From Agapanthus africanus (lineage: Eukaryota; Streptophyta; Magnoliopsida; Asparagales; Amaryllidaceae), in assembly GCA_030015575.1 (NCBI GenBank), contig CM057339.1:694660761-694724760 (forward strand): 64,000 nt of DNA, given 5' to 3'. Of the stretch, positions 1 through 10,619 are shown piece by piece. The first letter of the stretch is position 1, and each line of letters starts with the position of its first letter. A program made the translations under genes and the position numbers. A model generated the notes under the pieces. That model made no database searches. It was not told where the DNA came from and worked only from the letters and a program-made list of their open reading frames with translations.

Positions 1-372
1 TGGGGATGTCCGGCTTATGTTAAAAAGCAGCATGCGGACAAACTCGAGGCACGATCAGTACTATGTAAGTTTGTGGGATATCCAAAGAACTCCAAGGGGT
101 ATCTATTTTATTACGCAGAGGAACAAAAGGTTTTTGTTTCTCGTAATACCCATTTTCTAGAATATCAGTTTTTAGAAAAGGAAACAAGTGGGAGCGAAAT
201 AGAACTGGAAGAAATTCCAGAACCACAAACTACTACTGAAAGTATGGTAGAACCAGAGATTTCAGAAGAAAGGGACATCCCGACGCCACTCCGTAGGAGT
301 AGTAGGCAGTCTCATCCGCCCGAGAGATACTACGGTTTTCTCATAGACGGGGATAGAGAGGATTGCACTATT
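1..372 (+). pseudogene. copia integrase C-terminal / linker fragment (element H)
   Basis: The reading frame starts in the stretch that reads WGCPAYVKKQ and continues through KFVGYPKNSKGY and RRSSRQSHPPERYYGFL to GDREDCTI. The same region occurs in copia elements A, C and D between the integrase catalytic core and the RT. It is therefore the integrase C-terminal domain plus the linker before RT. The frame is cut at 372 by the solo LTR, and the ORF closes within that LTR. The five bases CTATT before the break recur at 2448-2452, after which the protein resumes (DEPTSFQQAIQSGDS). The gene was therefore continuous before the insertion. Confidence 0.85.
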
Positions 373-2447
373 TGTTGGAGATAGTGCCCTCAGAGTCAAT
401 TATTGGATCGCAGGTACGTGATTGCAATGATTGCGGAGGACCTATACCGGTAGGACAGTCTTACTCGAGATGATAGTATGCTATCTGGTTTGCCTTTATC
501 AGTCGTGTACATGTTCAGGTGACTGATTACATGTTACACTTTGATAGAGCCCTTAGGATCTTGCTTTACTACCAACAGTATGATGGCGATCATATACGTG
601 AGAGTTGGGAGGTTTATACGCATATCTTTAATTGTGGTCCCTAGTCATGGGAGTTTCGAGACAGGGCATCGATACTCCGGAGTAGACTAGTGTATACAGT
701 CGAGACCCCGACGAGGGGCGGTGGCCGGTCTCACAAGCCACTGGTGTCAGTTGGATCACCTAAGATGTATACAGGTGCTCATTGGGTTATGAGTACACCG
801 GACAGGACTCGCCGGGAACCTGCTAGTTGGTATTATACCTATCGTCAGATAGCAGTTCCCTGGTGGCATGTGTACAGGTTAGTTCATCGACCTGAGGTCA
901 TCATTTGTCTCGTGTGAGTTCCCACTGTGCTTTGATTTCTACCCTACCACGGCTCAAAGGAGTCGTGCAAACAGGTAGTTTTTAGGTACAGTCCCGAGCC
1001 ACATGGAGGCACGTGAGCGGATCGGCAGGGGATTCGTCTCTCCCGGTATTGGGGGTGAGGTCGTGCTGTGTCTAGGAGAGCCATTACACAAAGCCCACGG
1101 CCGTGGCAGGAGATTTACTGGTAGGTACTCCAGTAGTATCTCAGGGTGTTATTGGGCTTCACTCCGACACGACTTATACTGCTATTGGGGGTCTGACGTT
1201 ACTAGCCCCCTAGGCAGATATGCGATACTCATAGACGACCGGACCGGACCGTATATACATTGTCACTGTTAGGCTCAGTAGGGTTTCCGGATGAGTTCGC
1301 TCATCGGCCTCCCTTGAGGTCAGTCCATGGGCAGCCGTTACGCACAGCTAGTACCGCTGACGGTTTGTGGTTAAACCCACTGCTAGGGTACTGACGAGTC
1401 ATTAGCGTCCCCCACAGACAGTTTCCCAAGTTCGGGCGAAACATTGTAGAGGCCGTATGGTTTTATGGCAGGGTTCGGAAAATGCACGTGCGTTTACGCA
1501 CGTGTCAGATTTCGGGCAGATGATACTGGTCGGCTTTGGTTTAAGCCGGATCCGAGTATTATATTGAGTAGATATAATATCTTTGTCTCAGTTGCATTTG
1601 TATTCGGTCGTAATACAAATGCGGGTATATTAATACAGTTACGGGGTTGTCCTGAAATTCGTTTCAGGATCGCTTTTGGAAGTTGTCAGTTTCCAGTTTT
1701 CTATCAGCCGTCTTTTAACATTCGGTTAAAGACGGATTTATTTTTTCTTTGGATAAGTGTGGATGCTTCTAGAAGGTTCTAGAAGAGGTGATTAGGCTTG
1801 TGACTCACTTGTTCATTAATGGTGCTTTAATGGTGCATTTATTGTGTTCATACTTTGTGTTCACACTAGATATTTATCCTTGTTGTCACCTCCCCCTCTC
1901 CTATACTCACCCCCCAACTCCTATAAGATGGCCGGCCCCTCCCTTCTCTCATACACACTTGATGAAAATGGTTGTTGGTGAAAAGATTATGATAGTTTTG
2001 GGGTGTATGGAAATTTCATAGCTCATTTCATTCCATCACCCGAATCAATTGGCAACTTCATTAACCGTTCGTCCATAGCTTTGGACGGAACGAGACAAAG
2101 TCTTATACTCATTCTCTACATCAATCTTGGTCGTCTCTTTTAGCAAACTTGACGACCGAGTTGCCTCGAGTCAGAGGCGGGGGCCCGTTTAAAGAATCGT
2201 TGACGTGGTGCCACCTGGACGAGCAGATCGGAGATCGACGAGATCGGAGCAGCTGCAACAGAGCGTGGGATGATGGTTAAAGAACGAAGGACTCGGATCG
2301 TTCGGTATAACCTTTCTACTCTCTTTACAGCTTGTTAGTTTAGCAATAATGGCAGATCCGGGTTATTGGATACGATAGCGCCAGTTAAAAAGTTTTTGTT
2401 CCGTATTTGGCGTCTGTAGACGGCCGGGGCGCTACCGTAGACTTACA
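373..2447 (+). mobile_element. solo LTR of a copia family, 2075 bp
   Basis: It starts TGTTGGAGATAG and ends GACTTACA, so it has TG...CA termini. It is flanked by perfect 5-bp duplications CTATT (368-372 and 2448-2452). Internal stretches resemble the LTRs of elements H, A and C, such as the blocks around CTCCCGGTATTGGG and GAGAGCCATTAC, and the terminal CTTACA is the same. No internal coding region is present, so this is what unequal recombination between two LTRs of one element leaves behind. ORFs within it (690-917, 1003-1272, 1465-1782) have no recognisable product. Confidence 0.88.
1095..1106. other. 12-nt palindrome inside solo LTR
   Basis: CCACGGCCGTGG occupies the position where the LTRs of H, A, C and D carry CCCTGGCCAGGG. 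The bases differ on both arms but self-complementarity is kept. Confidence 0.5.
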
Positions 2448-4037
2448 CTATTGACTATGATGAGCCTACTAGCTTCCAGCAAGCCATTCAGAGCGGTGAC
2501 TCAGTAAAATGGCTGGATGCAATGCGGACCGAAATGGAGTCCATGTACACCAACAAAGTATGGACTTTGGACATTGCTCCAGATGGGGTAAAACCCGTAG
2601 GATGCAAATGGATCTTCAAAAAGAAGATTGGTGTAGATAGACAGGTTGAAACCTATAAGGCTAGACTTGTTGCAAAGGGTTTCCATCAAAGACCTGGTTT
2701 GGACTATGACGAAACCTTTTCTCCAGTGGCTATGCTTAAATCCATTCGGGTCCTTCTTGCTATTGCTGCCTTCCACGATTATGAAATCTGGCAGATGGAC
2801 GTAAAGACGGCCTTTCTAAATGGTAATTTGGAAGAGAGCGTCTATATGGATCAGCCAGAGGGTTTCATTCAGAGTGGGAGCAGCGGTAAAGTATGCAAGC
2901 TGCTTAAATCATTTATGGACTAAAGCAGGCATCGCGGAGTTGGAACATCTGTTTTGATGATGCTGTCAAAGAATTTGACTTTATCAAAAATCCAGATGAA
3001 CCATGCATATACAGTAAGATTGTAGGGAGAGCTGTAATATTCCTCGTCTTGTACGTGGATGACATTCTCCTAATAGGAAATGATATTCCTATGTTACAGT
3101 CAGTCAAAAGATTCTTGTCACATAAATTCTTCATGAAAGACCTGGGTGATGCCACCTACATTCTGGGGATCCGGATCTATCGTGATAGATCAAAAAGGAT
3201 GTTGGGACTTTCGCAGTCCAGGTACATAGACACCATAGTGAAGAGATTCAGTATGGATGATTCTAAGCGCGGGAACCTACCGGCTTGTCACAGAATCACC
3301 CTCTCCAAAGAGATGTCTCCTAAGACTGATTTGGAAAGGGATCGCATGTCGATTATACCCTACGCTTCTGCGGTAGGCTCTATAATGTATGCGATGTTAT
3401 GTACCAGACCAGATGTAGCATATGCATTGAGCGTAGTAAGCCGATATCAAGCAAACCCAGGGGAGAAGCACTGGATAGCAGTAAAGAACATTCTCAAGTA
3501 CCTGAGAAGGACTAAGGAGATGTTCTTGGTGTATGGCGGAAAAGACCTCCAATGGAGGCCTTTGCCGACTCCGGCTTCCAGAGTGACAAAGATGACTCCA
3601 AGTCCATGTCAGGTTATGTCTTTACCCTCAATGGAGGGGCGGTCTGTTGGAAGAGTTCCAAACAGGAGACCGTTGCTGACTCAACGATGGAAGCGGAGTA
3701 CATAGCTGCTTGCGATGCCGCAAAAGAAGCTGTCTGGATGAAGAAGTTCCTCACAGAACTTCAGGTGGTTCCTACCAGTGTTGATCCAATACCTCTGTAT
3801 TGTGACAACAACGGCGCTATAGCTTTAGCGAAGGAACCCAGGTCCCATCAGAAATCCAGACACATCTTAAGGTGGTATCACCTGATCAGGAAGATTGTAG
3901 ATCGCCGGGAGATCGAGATAAAGAGAGTAGAGACGGAGAATAACATTGCTGATCCATTCACAAAGGCCATTCCTCAGACGCAGTTCGAGAGGCTATTCGA
4001 GATGATAGGTCTACGATATGCCAGCTCACGGCCCTAG
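2448..4037 (+). pseudogene. copia reverse transcriptase-RNase H (element H), frameshifted
   Basis: This is the RT-RH part of the copia polyprotein. Visible RT motifs are KPVGCKWIFKKK, LDYDETFSPVAM, QMDVKTAFLNG and the catalytic LYVDDILLIGND. RNase H shows EAFADS, TMEAEYIAA and ADPFTKA, and the protein ends at a stop at 4035-4037. There are two breaks. One base is missing near 2908, in the KSIYGLKQ stretch that is intact in A, C and D, which ends the first frame at 2923. One base is missing near 3551, in the LQMEAF stretch, and moves the RNase H to another frame. It cannot make a functional protein as it stands. Confidence 0.88.
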
Positions 4038-4051
4038 TACAAGTGGGAGAT
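4038..4051 (+). other. polypurine tract of element H
   Basis: Purine-rich ACAAGTGGGAGAT immediately precedes the 3' LTR (TGTTAGTG at 4052). The same tract precedes the 3' LTRs of A, C and D. Confidence 0.8.
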
Positions 4052-6000
4052 TGTTAGTGTATATGCCCTAGGGGCTATTATTGTATCATACTTGTATGTA
4101 TATTACTTAATGGAAGCTTGGGATATTCACAGTTGTATATACAGTCTTGCTAAAAATGGTAGTATGCTACTTGGTTTGTGTCTACTTTAATATGTGCATA
4201 TATTTCTTGTAACGTATCACTTATACATATTAGTAGAGCCTATAGGATCTTTGCTTGATTACCAGCGTTGTGATGGCAGTCACACTAGTGGGGGCTGGGT
4301 AGTCTGTAAGCAACATCCTATACAGGTCCCTGGTCGTTGGATTATCGAGATAGGGCATCGATATTCCGGAGTAGACTAAGTGTGTACGCTTCTCATCCCA
4401 GTTGGGGAGATGGTCTGTCCCACAGCCATCAGTACGTCGTACTGGAGATAGTACAGGTGCTCGTTAGGTTACGGGTACACCGGACAGGACTCGCAGGGGA
4501 ACTGTTGGTTGGTATTATACCAATCGTCAGTTAACAGTTCTCAGGTGACATGAGTACAGCATAGTCCACAGACTTGACACTGCTACTTCGCCTCGAGTGT
4601 GTCCCACTGTTCTTAGATTTCTACCCTACCACGGCTCAAAGGAGTCGTGCAAACAGGTAGCAGTTGGGTGCAGTCCCGAGCACTTGGAGGCAGTAGCGGT
4701 TAGACATGATTCGTCTCTCCCGGTATTGGGAGTTGATATCGCGCTGTGTCAGAGAGCCATTACGCAAAGTCCCTGGCCAGGGCAAGCGAGATTTACTGGT
4801 AGGTTCCAGTAGTTTCTCACGGTGTAATGGGATACGCTCCGACACGACTTATACCGCTATTAGGGGACTGACGCTTGCCGTCCCCTTGGCTCGATATGCG
4901 ATAGTCTTAGACGAACAGACCGGACTGTACGGAGATTGTCACATCAGGCTCAGTAGGAGTTCGGATGGGTTTCCTCATCGGCCTTCTTATCGACATCTAC
5001 CTGGGGACCGTTACGTACAGCTAGTGCCGCTTGCGGTTTGTGGTTAAACCCACTGCCAGCGTAGTGTCGAGTATTTAGAGTCCCACACAGAGTGTTTCCA
5101 TGCTCCAGGCGAAACGATATAGTGGTTGTATGGTTTTACGACAAAGGTTCGGACACATACGTGTTTAAACGCACGTACGATGTCCGGACAGTTTTTACTA
5201 GCCGGCTTTGGTTTAAGCCAGATTTTAGTATCAGGTTATTGGATTTATACAGTCTAAAGTTTTTCCGTGTTTTCACGGATTGGAGGGGCGTTCTCGTAAT
5301 TTTCCGGGAAGCTTCTAGAAGCATGGTGACTTGGGGGTTAAGGTGGCATATGCATTAATTGGATTAATGAGTCATGTAGTGATTCATACATTGAGTTAAT
5401 GATTCATTTAATGTTTTATATGACTCATGTGATGAATCACTTAGTGTATTAATAAAACAAGATGATATGTCATTATTTGTTATTCATTTAATTATATGAT
5501 ATGTTTCATATATACACATATGACTTCATTCATCCAAAAGGAATCACTTTCTCACCTTCTCTCTCCTCAAGCTCTCTCTCTTCAAACCCTAACCCTAACC
5601 TCTCATGAGTTGAGATCAAGGGTTAGCTAGACTAATACATCCATAACCTCACTCTATATCCCCTAGGTAGCTTAGATTAGCACTTTGAGCAACCTAGTTA
5701 TCTCAAGTTAGAGATCAAGCTTGGCGTAGGAGCTCTCGGGTGGATCATCTTTGACTCGAGGAGGCCGTTGAGGTGCCGATGTTCCAAGGAGCCTACGAGG
5801 AGTGGAGGACAACGATGAAGACCCGAAGGACAAGTAACGTGAGTATAACTTCGAATCCGAGTAGTTAAACCTCTCGTAGTTTGCTAGTAACGGTTTAGAT
5901 ACGATTCATGCGCTCAAGTCCGTATTACGAAGCTTTGATAATCGTTTTTCATATATTCCGCCTCCCCACAAGTTCGTAGGGTGCGTGACATGGACTTACA
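4052..6000 (+). repeat. 3' LTR of element H (1949 bp)
   Basis: It begins TGTTAGTGTATATGCCC right after the polypurine tract and ends GACTTACA at 6000. The same start and end define the LTRs of A and C. It includes the palindrome CCCTGGCCAGGG at 4771-4782 and a telo-box-like AAACCCTAA at 5584-5592. ORFs such as 4706-5047 are not conserved as proteins. Confidence 0.85.
4771..4782. other. conserved 12-nt palindrome in copia LTR
   Basis: CCCTGGCCAGGG also occurs at 27680-27691 (A), 31738-31749 and about 46463-46474 (C), and 48213-48224 and 56742-56753 (D). The A copy near 19543 has one changed base (CCCTGCCCAGGG). A self-complementary sequence kept in several diverged LTRs could be a dimerisation or binding site; that role is inference. 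Confidence 0.55.
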
Positions 6001-6691
6001 CGGGCAACCTCCCGTCTCCCGGCCTCCACCTCGTCCTCCAGGGCGGCAACCCTCGCCATCACCGCCTCCAGCTCCCGCTTGGAGCTCTCTTCCAACGAGG
6101 CGAGCTGGCCCGTAGCCTTCATCGCCGGGGCTATCACTTCGGCCTCCATGCATAGGGCGAGGGCAACGTGCTGGAGAACCTGAAAGATAGGAAAGAGATC
6201 AGAAAAATGAATAAGGCGCTGAATCACACAAAAAAAACAAGCACTTACCTGCACGGACTCCTGGGCGATGGACGCCAGCTGAGCCCTGAAGGTTCCCCCG
6301 AGGACTCTACCCCCAGCCGATGTCTCTATTTCATGCAGCAGCCTATCCGCGACGGATATCCCTGAAGGCACTGCGAACTGGAGGCCCCCTTCCTTTACCA
6401 GGATCGGCGTGGATAGCCCCCGGGAAGGTCTTCGGGAACTCCTCTTGAGCGGCTCCGAGGGAGAACCGATCTCTTCCTCCGAGGCCGGGTCCTCCAGAAT
6501 CCGAGCCCGCTTCCGGCTCGACACTCTACTGGGCCCCGGGGCGGGATCCGCCTCCGAACGCTCACGGGACGCGACCACCGGAGGAGAAGGGTCCGGGGCA
6601 GGCTTTGAGCGGGAAGAGCTGGCACCCCTAGCCTTCGCGACCTTCCTCGGCTGGCGCATGGAAGATCGGAGCGAGTCCATGTCCATGGGTC
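6001..6691 (-). pseudogene. antisense Tat ORF, downstream exons
   Basis: On the minus strand this is a serine/arginine/proline-rich stretch (SSMRQPRKVAKARGASSSRS, then SSRKRARILEDPASEEE) followed by a coiled-coil-like segment (ELEAVMARVAALEDEVEAG). It starts after an acceptor (TTTTGTGTAG, intron 6692-6763). It is itself split by a 69-nt intron at 6180-6248, with GTAAGTGC at the donor and TTTCAG at the acceptor; both flanks stay in frame. The frame is truncated at 6000 by the LTR of element H. This architecture, basic/serine-rich then coiled coil, follows the PF04195-type domain of the upstream exon. The product's function is unknown. Confidence 0.55.
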
Positions 6692-6763
6692 CTACACAAA
6701 ACCAAATGTAAAGAAGTCAGCGACACAAGCAATATACACGCCAAAAAGCAAGCCTAAACTTAC

Positions 6764-7624
6764 GGCATGCTGAGATGGGTTGGTATTAATGCTTCACGCG
6801 GCTACCAATACCGACGAACTCAACGGGGCTGAGCCCGGCCCAACTCAGGACCCTCTCAGACAGCAGCACGTCGAATCGGGGGATGGGCTCCGACGACGCC
6901 ACTCTCACCGTGATGGGGTCACTGGACTGGTTCCCCGGCAAGCATTTCTCTCTCGACCACCTTGTCGGCACGGGCCGGCCCTCGCCCTCGGGAGGGGAAA
7001 CGAAGAAGAACTTCTTCTTCCAGTCGTGAATGGAAGAAGGCAGGGCTACAACCCCTGTCCCGGCGGTGCCCCCTGTCGCTTTCTGAAAGAGAGGTAGACC
7101 CACCTCGGGTCGCCCGCTCGACCACCAGGATGATTTTTGAAGATGAGGGAAGAATCAAGGAGGGAGAGGCTGAAGGGAACCGCTTGTAACTTCAGGCGGA
7201 TCAGGAACCCGAGGAGAATCCTCCACGAGTTCGGCACCAACTGGCCAGGGGCTAACCCGAAAAATTTCAGCGCTGCGACGACCTCGGGAGAGAAGGGCAG
7301 GAGCATTCCACCCCAAAAAGCTTCCAAATACAGGACGATCTCCCTGCCCCGTACTTGGTCTGCCCTCTCTCCCTCCTTAGCCAGACGAAGCGTATAATGT
7401 GAGGGTATGTGGAAGCGGGCCCAAGCATTGACGAGCTCATCCTCATGCTTCACCCAGCACGAGGTGCCGGGGGCAGCATCCACCGCTTCCCCCCTGGGGG
7501 CTGCCCCCGCCGCACGATCCTGGGGAGAGGATCCGACCCCTGCTCCCTGGGAGGACTCAGGCTCAACTAAAGGATCCCTAGAACCTACTCCTACGACATT
7601 TACTGACTCCACAAAAGAAGACAT
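6764..7624 (-). pseudogene. antisense Tat ORF with PF04195-like domain, exon 1
   Basis: Starting at MSSFVESVNVVG (7624), the protein contains AWARFHIPSHYTLRLAKEGE, EIVLYLEAFWGGMLLPFSP and GLAPGQLVPNSWRILLGFLI. These are characteristic of the putative gypsy-type transposon domain PF04195 (Transposase_28). A frameshift near 7050-7100 moves the continuation (SSIHDWKKKFFFV) into another frame. That frame then reaches a stop at about 6786, just before a donor site (GTAAGTTTAGG, intron 6692-6763). The gene is therefore decayed. The role of such antisense ORFs is not established. Confidence 0.65.
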
Positions 7625-8103
7625 CTAACCTTGAGATGAGAGATCCTCGGGAAACGAAAGCGGAAAAAGAAGACGAGCTCCGAGCAACCAAGACCTAGAA
7701 CGGGGAAATATGAAGGAGTAGGGGCCCTGGAACGGACCCCACCCCTATTTATCACCGCAAGCGACCTCATCCAACGACGCCCTTTATCTCCCGTCAAAAT
7801 GCCTCCTCGCGTTCAACGGCTCCGATCGCTCCACATGTCATGCCCACACTGGGCTGCATCCCATCAGGCGTCGCAGGCCTGCATACGTCGCGTCGGCCAC
7901 CCGACGCTTGACACGTGGACCGTCGCTTCAGTGGCAGGATGCACGAACTGGCTCACCTTCCTTAAATGCAGAGATCTCGCCCTGATTCGCTGACAGAAAA
8001 GGCAGCTCACGGCCCGGGGACGCGTCCCGACGAAACCTTAGGAGGGAGCTCATCCCGGGCGGCTTGGCAGTCCACTCCTGACTTGACCCGCTAGCTGGTC
8101 GGG

Positions 8104-8120
8104 ACAAGAGTGGGGGCTAA
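8104..8120 (+). other. polypurine tract of Tat-like element
   Basis: ACAAGAGTGGGGGCTAA directly precedes a TG start at 8121. Its plus orientation fixes the element's direction and makes the PF04195-like gene antisense. Confidence 0.6.
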
Positions 8121-8780
8121 TGATGATGCTCAATACTGGCGGTCTCCAAGATTAGGACACGTGGCAGATGACGTGTCCCAGAACTCAGAAGAAAGGGCCA
8201 CAGGGCCGACCAAGCCACCCTTGTACCCGACCTACAAGCGCAATCTGGCTCACCTCAGAGCCCCCCTGAAATTTGGCCTCCTCGGCCTCTCAGTTCACCT
8301 CGAGTTGACTCAGGACCAAGACTCCTCGGCCTTCTCGCTCGTTCCCGAGCCCCCCAGCCGAGGCCATCTTCCTCGGTCCTCCAACCGACCAACTCCTCAA
8401 CTCGCAGGCGTAATCGCCGCTCCGCAAATCTCGCCATGCGCAGATTCTCCGCCAGCAATATCCCATGTTCCACGCCACCACGATCCCCATTAATGGGCGA
8501 TCCGCTCTCTACGCGGGCGTGACGTCGGGAGCGTAACTGCCGGTGAGATTCTCGTGCCTGCTGCTACGTACTGCCGCCACTATATAAACCTCCATCACAG
8601 AGGGGTCAAGTAAGCCATTTTTTACTCCACTTAGCCGTTACTCTGCTTGGATCTGGTACTAACTTGATCGTCGGAGGGTCCTCGGTGGTACCAAACCACC
8701 CCAAGACTTCTTTGCAGGTACTTGGCGCTAACTTCCCAAATCACCAATCTCCTCAAAACCCATTGAGACCCGCACGCAAC
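8121..8780 (+). repeat. probable 3' LTR of Tat-like element (right end approximate)
   Basis: It begins TGATGATGCTCAATAC after the polypurine tract and has a TATA box (TATATAAACC, 8581-8590). It may end at CGCACGCAACA near 8781, but no second LTR copy or target duplication is available to fix the boundary. ORFs within it (for example 8110-8493) are not supported. Confidence 0.5.
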
Positions 8781-9270
8781 AGGAGATCACCTTCCAAATC
8801 CATCAGGAGATCGACGGAAGACAACATCTGAGGGAGACCCGAAAAGAACCTCCATCATCCAGGTTCTTCTATGCATGTCCCTCCTCCGGCTCCACATCCC
8901 ACTCCTACTCCCGCGCATGCCACACCTTCATTACTCGAGATTTTGTCGGCACGGGGCTGCATCGAGGAGCAGATGCGTTAAATTTCCAGATACTTGGACT
9001 TGGAGCACCTGGATGGAGCCAGCATAGATTTTTTTTTATTTTTTTTTGGATTTCTGGAGAATGTATGTAATTTATTTGATACATATTGTATATTTTTGAC
9101 ATCGATTGTGTATATGATGTTTATGATCATGACTTTAGATTGATTTCGTATTATTTTTTTATATTTCGTTATATATTATTTATGGAATGTTGTTTATAAA
9201 TATTTTTGCATTTAGTTATACGATATACTGTGCGATATATAATTTGCATTTAGTTATACGATATACCGTG

Positions 9271-9316
<46 letters not shown>

Positions 9317-9359
9317 GACAGGGAAAAAACGGGAAAAACATTTAAAAAATATATATATG
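8781..9359. other. AT-rich segment with short tandem repeat and (TA)n
   Basis: A short plus-strand reading stretch rich in Pro and His (from about 8871 to a stop at about 8980) may be the C terminus of a CACTA-type second ORF, but this is weak. It is followed by AT-rich, UTR-like sequence. A 38-bp unit beginning TTGCATTTAGTTATACG is tandemly duplicated (9206-9279). A (TA)n microsatellite follows at about 9274-9313. I recognise no gene. Confidence 0.4.
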
Positions 9360-9927
9360 AAACTTTATCCCTACGGGGGCAATATATGCCCCTGAGGCTG
9401 TAACCGTAGGGGCAAAATATCTGAAAAAACTGATATTTTGTCCCTACGGTGTAATCCGTATGACCAAATTTATGCCTATACGGTGATATCTGTAAAGGCA
9501 TAAATTACAATTTTTAAAACTTTTTTTTATTAAAATGAAAGCCTGGTCCTATGATCTAATCCATAGGACCAAATTTATGCCCCTACAGTGATAACTGTAG
9601 AAACATAAATTATAAATTTAATTTTTTTTTATTAAAATGAAAGTCTGATTCTACGGATAATTTTAATTTTCCTCGGCTTTGACCGTAGGGGTAAAAAATT
9701 ACTATTTTTTTTACCATAAATTAAAAAAAATAACTAATTTTACGTTGGAAACTGTAAAGACAGTTGCCCCGACGGTTATGTCAGCAGAGGCAAATTTTTA
9801 TCCGTAGGAGCAGAAACTTGCCCTTACGCCCTTTTGACATACGGATGGTTTTTTTGCCCCGACCGTAGGGGCAGTGCATTGCCCCTACGGTCCTAACCGT
9901 AGGGGGCAACCCCTATTCGAAGCAGTG
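9360..9927. mobile_element. subterminal repeat region of a CACTA-like transposon (J)
   Basis: The motif CCCCTACGG, or its complement ACCGTAGGGGCA, recurs in both orientations at least ten times in different states of decay, spaced tens of bases apart. Dense inverted subterminal repeats of this kind mark CACTA transposon ends. The run stops at TTCGAAGCAGTG (to 9927), whose complement starts CACTGC, compatible with a degenerate CACTA terminus. The partner end was not found. Confidence 0.45.
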
Positions 9928-9961
9928 TTCATAGCAGCTAGTATGTATAAATTACCCCTAA

Positions 9962-10619
9962 CTAGAACTTATGCACGTGCGTTGCACGTGTCAAATATAA
10001 TATTTCATACTGTGAGAATGAGTATATATGTAAATTTGTAAATGATGAGGGTTTATGTGTAAATTTGCATTTCATACAAGTGAGAATGAGTATATGTGTA
10101 AATTTGTAAATATTGAGGGTTTATGTGTAAATTTACATTAGAAGGCATCATTTTTTTGTCCTCTCCCGTGTTGAAGTGGAGGCCCTAGAAGAAGAGTATG
10201 ATGAGGTGGGGGCCTTAGGAGAGAACTTTTCTCCTTTTTCTTTGAATTTTAGAGAAAGGGGATGGTGTCCACCTCATCAAGTGGGTATTTGTATTATAAA
10301 CAAAAACTAGAATTTATGCACGTGCGTTGCACGTGTTAGTTTAAAAAAATTTGAGAAAGGGAGAGAGGGGGAGACAGATGTGGAGGGTTCTAGAGTTTTA
10401 TTTATTTAATTATTTTTAAAAAGGGGATTGATGGTGTGAAGGGTTCTGGATAAACAATTAATTGTTTTTTGCAAGGAGTGAGAGAAAGAGAAGATTTAGA
10501 GGGCTTAAGAGGTGAGAGAGATGATGTGAATGACCAAAGAGGTAAGGATTTTTCTTTTTTTTTCAAGAAGCAAGAAGAAGGGTGGAGCTCTAACCATAGT
10601 TATGCATTATATATAGAGA
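9962..10619 (-). mobile_element. small non-autonomous Helitron
   Basis: Read on the minus strand it starts TCTCTATATATAATGC after an A (10620) and ends in CTAG before a T (9961), the A/T insertion preference of Helitrons. Near the 3' end is a hairpin with CACGTGC and GCACGTG arms and a 3-nt loop, about 10 nt from the CTAG terminus (CTRR consensus). A second copy of the 3' terminus, hairpin plus CTAG, lies at about 10309-10335. There is no Rep/helicase coding sequence. The call rests on termini only. Confidence 0.55.

Larger units (their letters stand above)
1..6000 (+). mobile_element. Ty1/copia LTR retrotransposon H, 3' part
   Basis: The window opens inside the integrase C terminus and continues through RT, RNase H, a polypurine tract and a full 3' LTR. 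The 5' half and 5' LTR lie outside the window, so the target duplication cannot be confirmed; the right flank begins CGGGC. The domain order INT-RT-RH and the YVDD motif place it in Ty1/copia. A related solo LTR sits within the coding region at 373-2447. The element appears inserted into the Tat-like element that starts at 6001, because an antisense reading frame of that element runs straight up to the LTR edge. Confidence 0.9.
6001..8780 (+). mobile_element. 3' end of a Tat-like Ty3/gypsy retrotransposon (I)
   Basis: Reading on the plus strand, an antisense gene is followed by a G-rich polypurine tract and an LTR-like sequence with a TATA box. Plant Tat-lineage gypsy elements are known to carry extra antisense ORFs between pol and the 3' LTR, some with the PF04195 (gypsy-type transposon) domain. 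That arrangement matches what is seen here. The pol region is missing, removed or displaced beyond element H. The GC content is clearly higher than in neighbouring elements. The right end is uncertain. Confidence 0.6.

Noticed and set aside
1003-1272. ORF inside the solo LTR (and similar ones at 690-917 and 4706-5047)
   Set aside because: LTR sequence; the frames are not maintained in the related LTRs and show no domain.
5584-5603. AAACCCTAACCCTAACC resembling plant telomere repeat
   Set aside because: Only about two and a half units within an LTR; better seen as a telo-box-like motif or chance, not a telomere or interstitial array.
6409-6711. Plus-strand ORFs across 6168-7628
   Set aside because: GC-rich shadows of the antisense PF04195-like gene on the minus strand.
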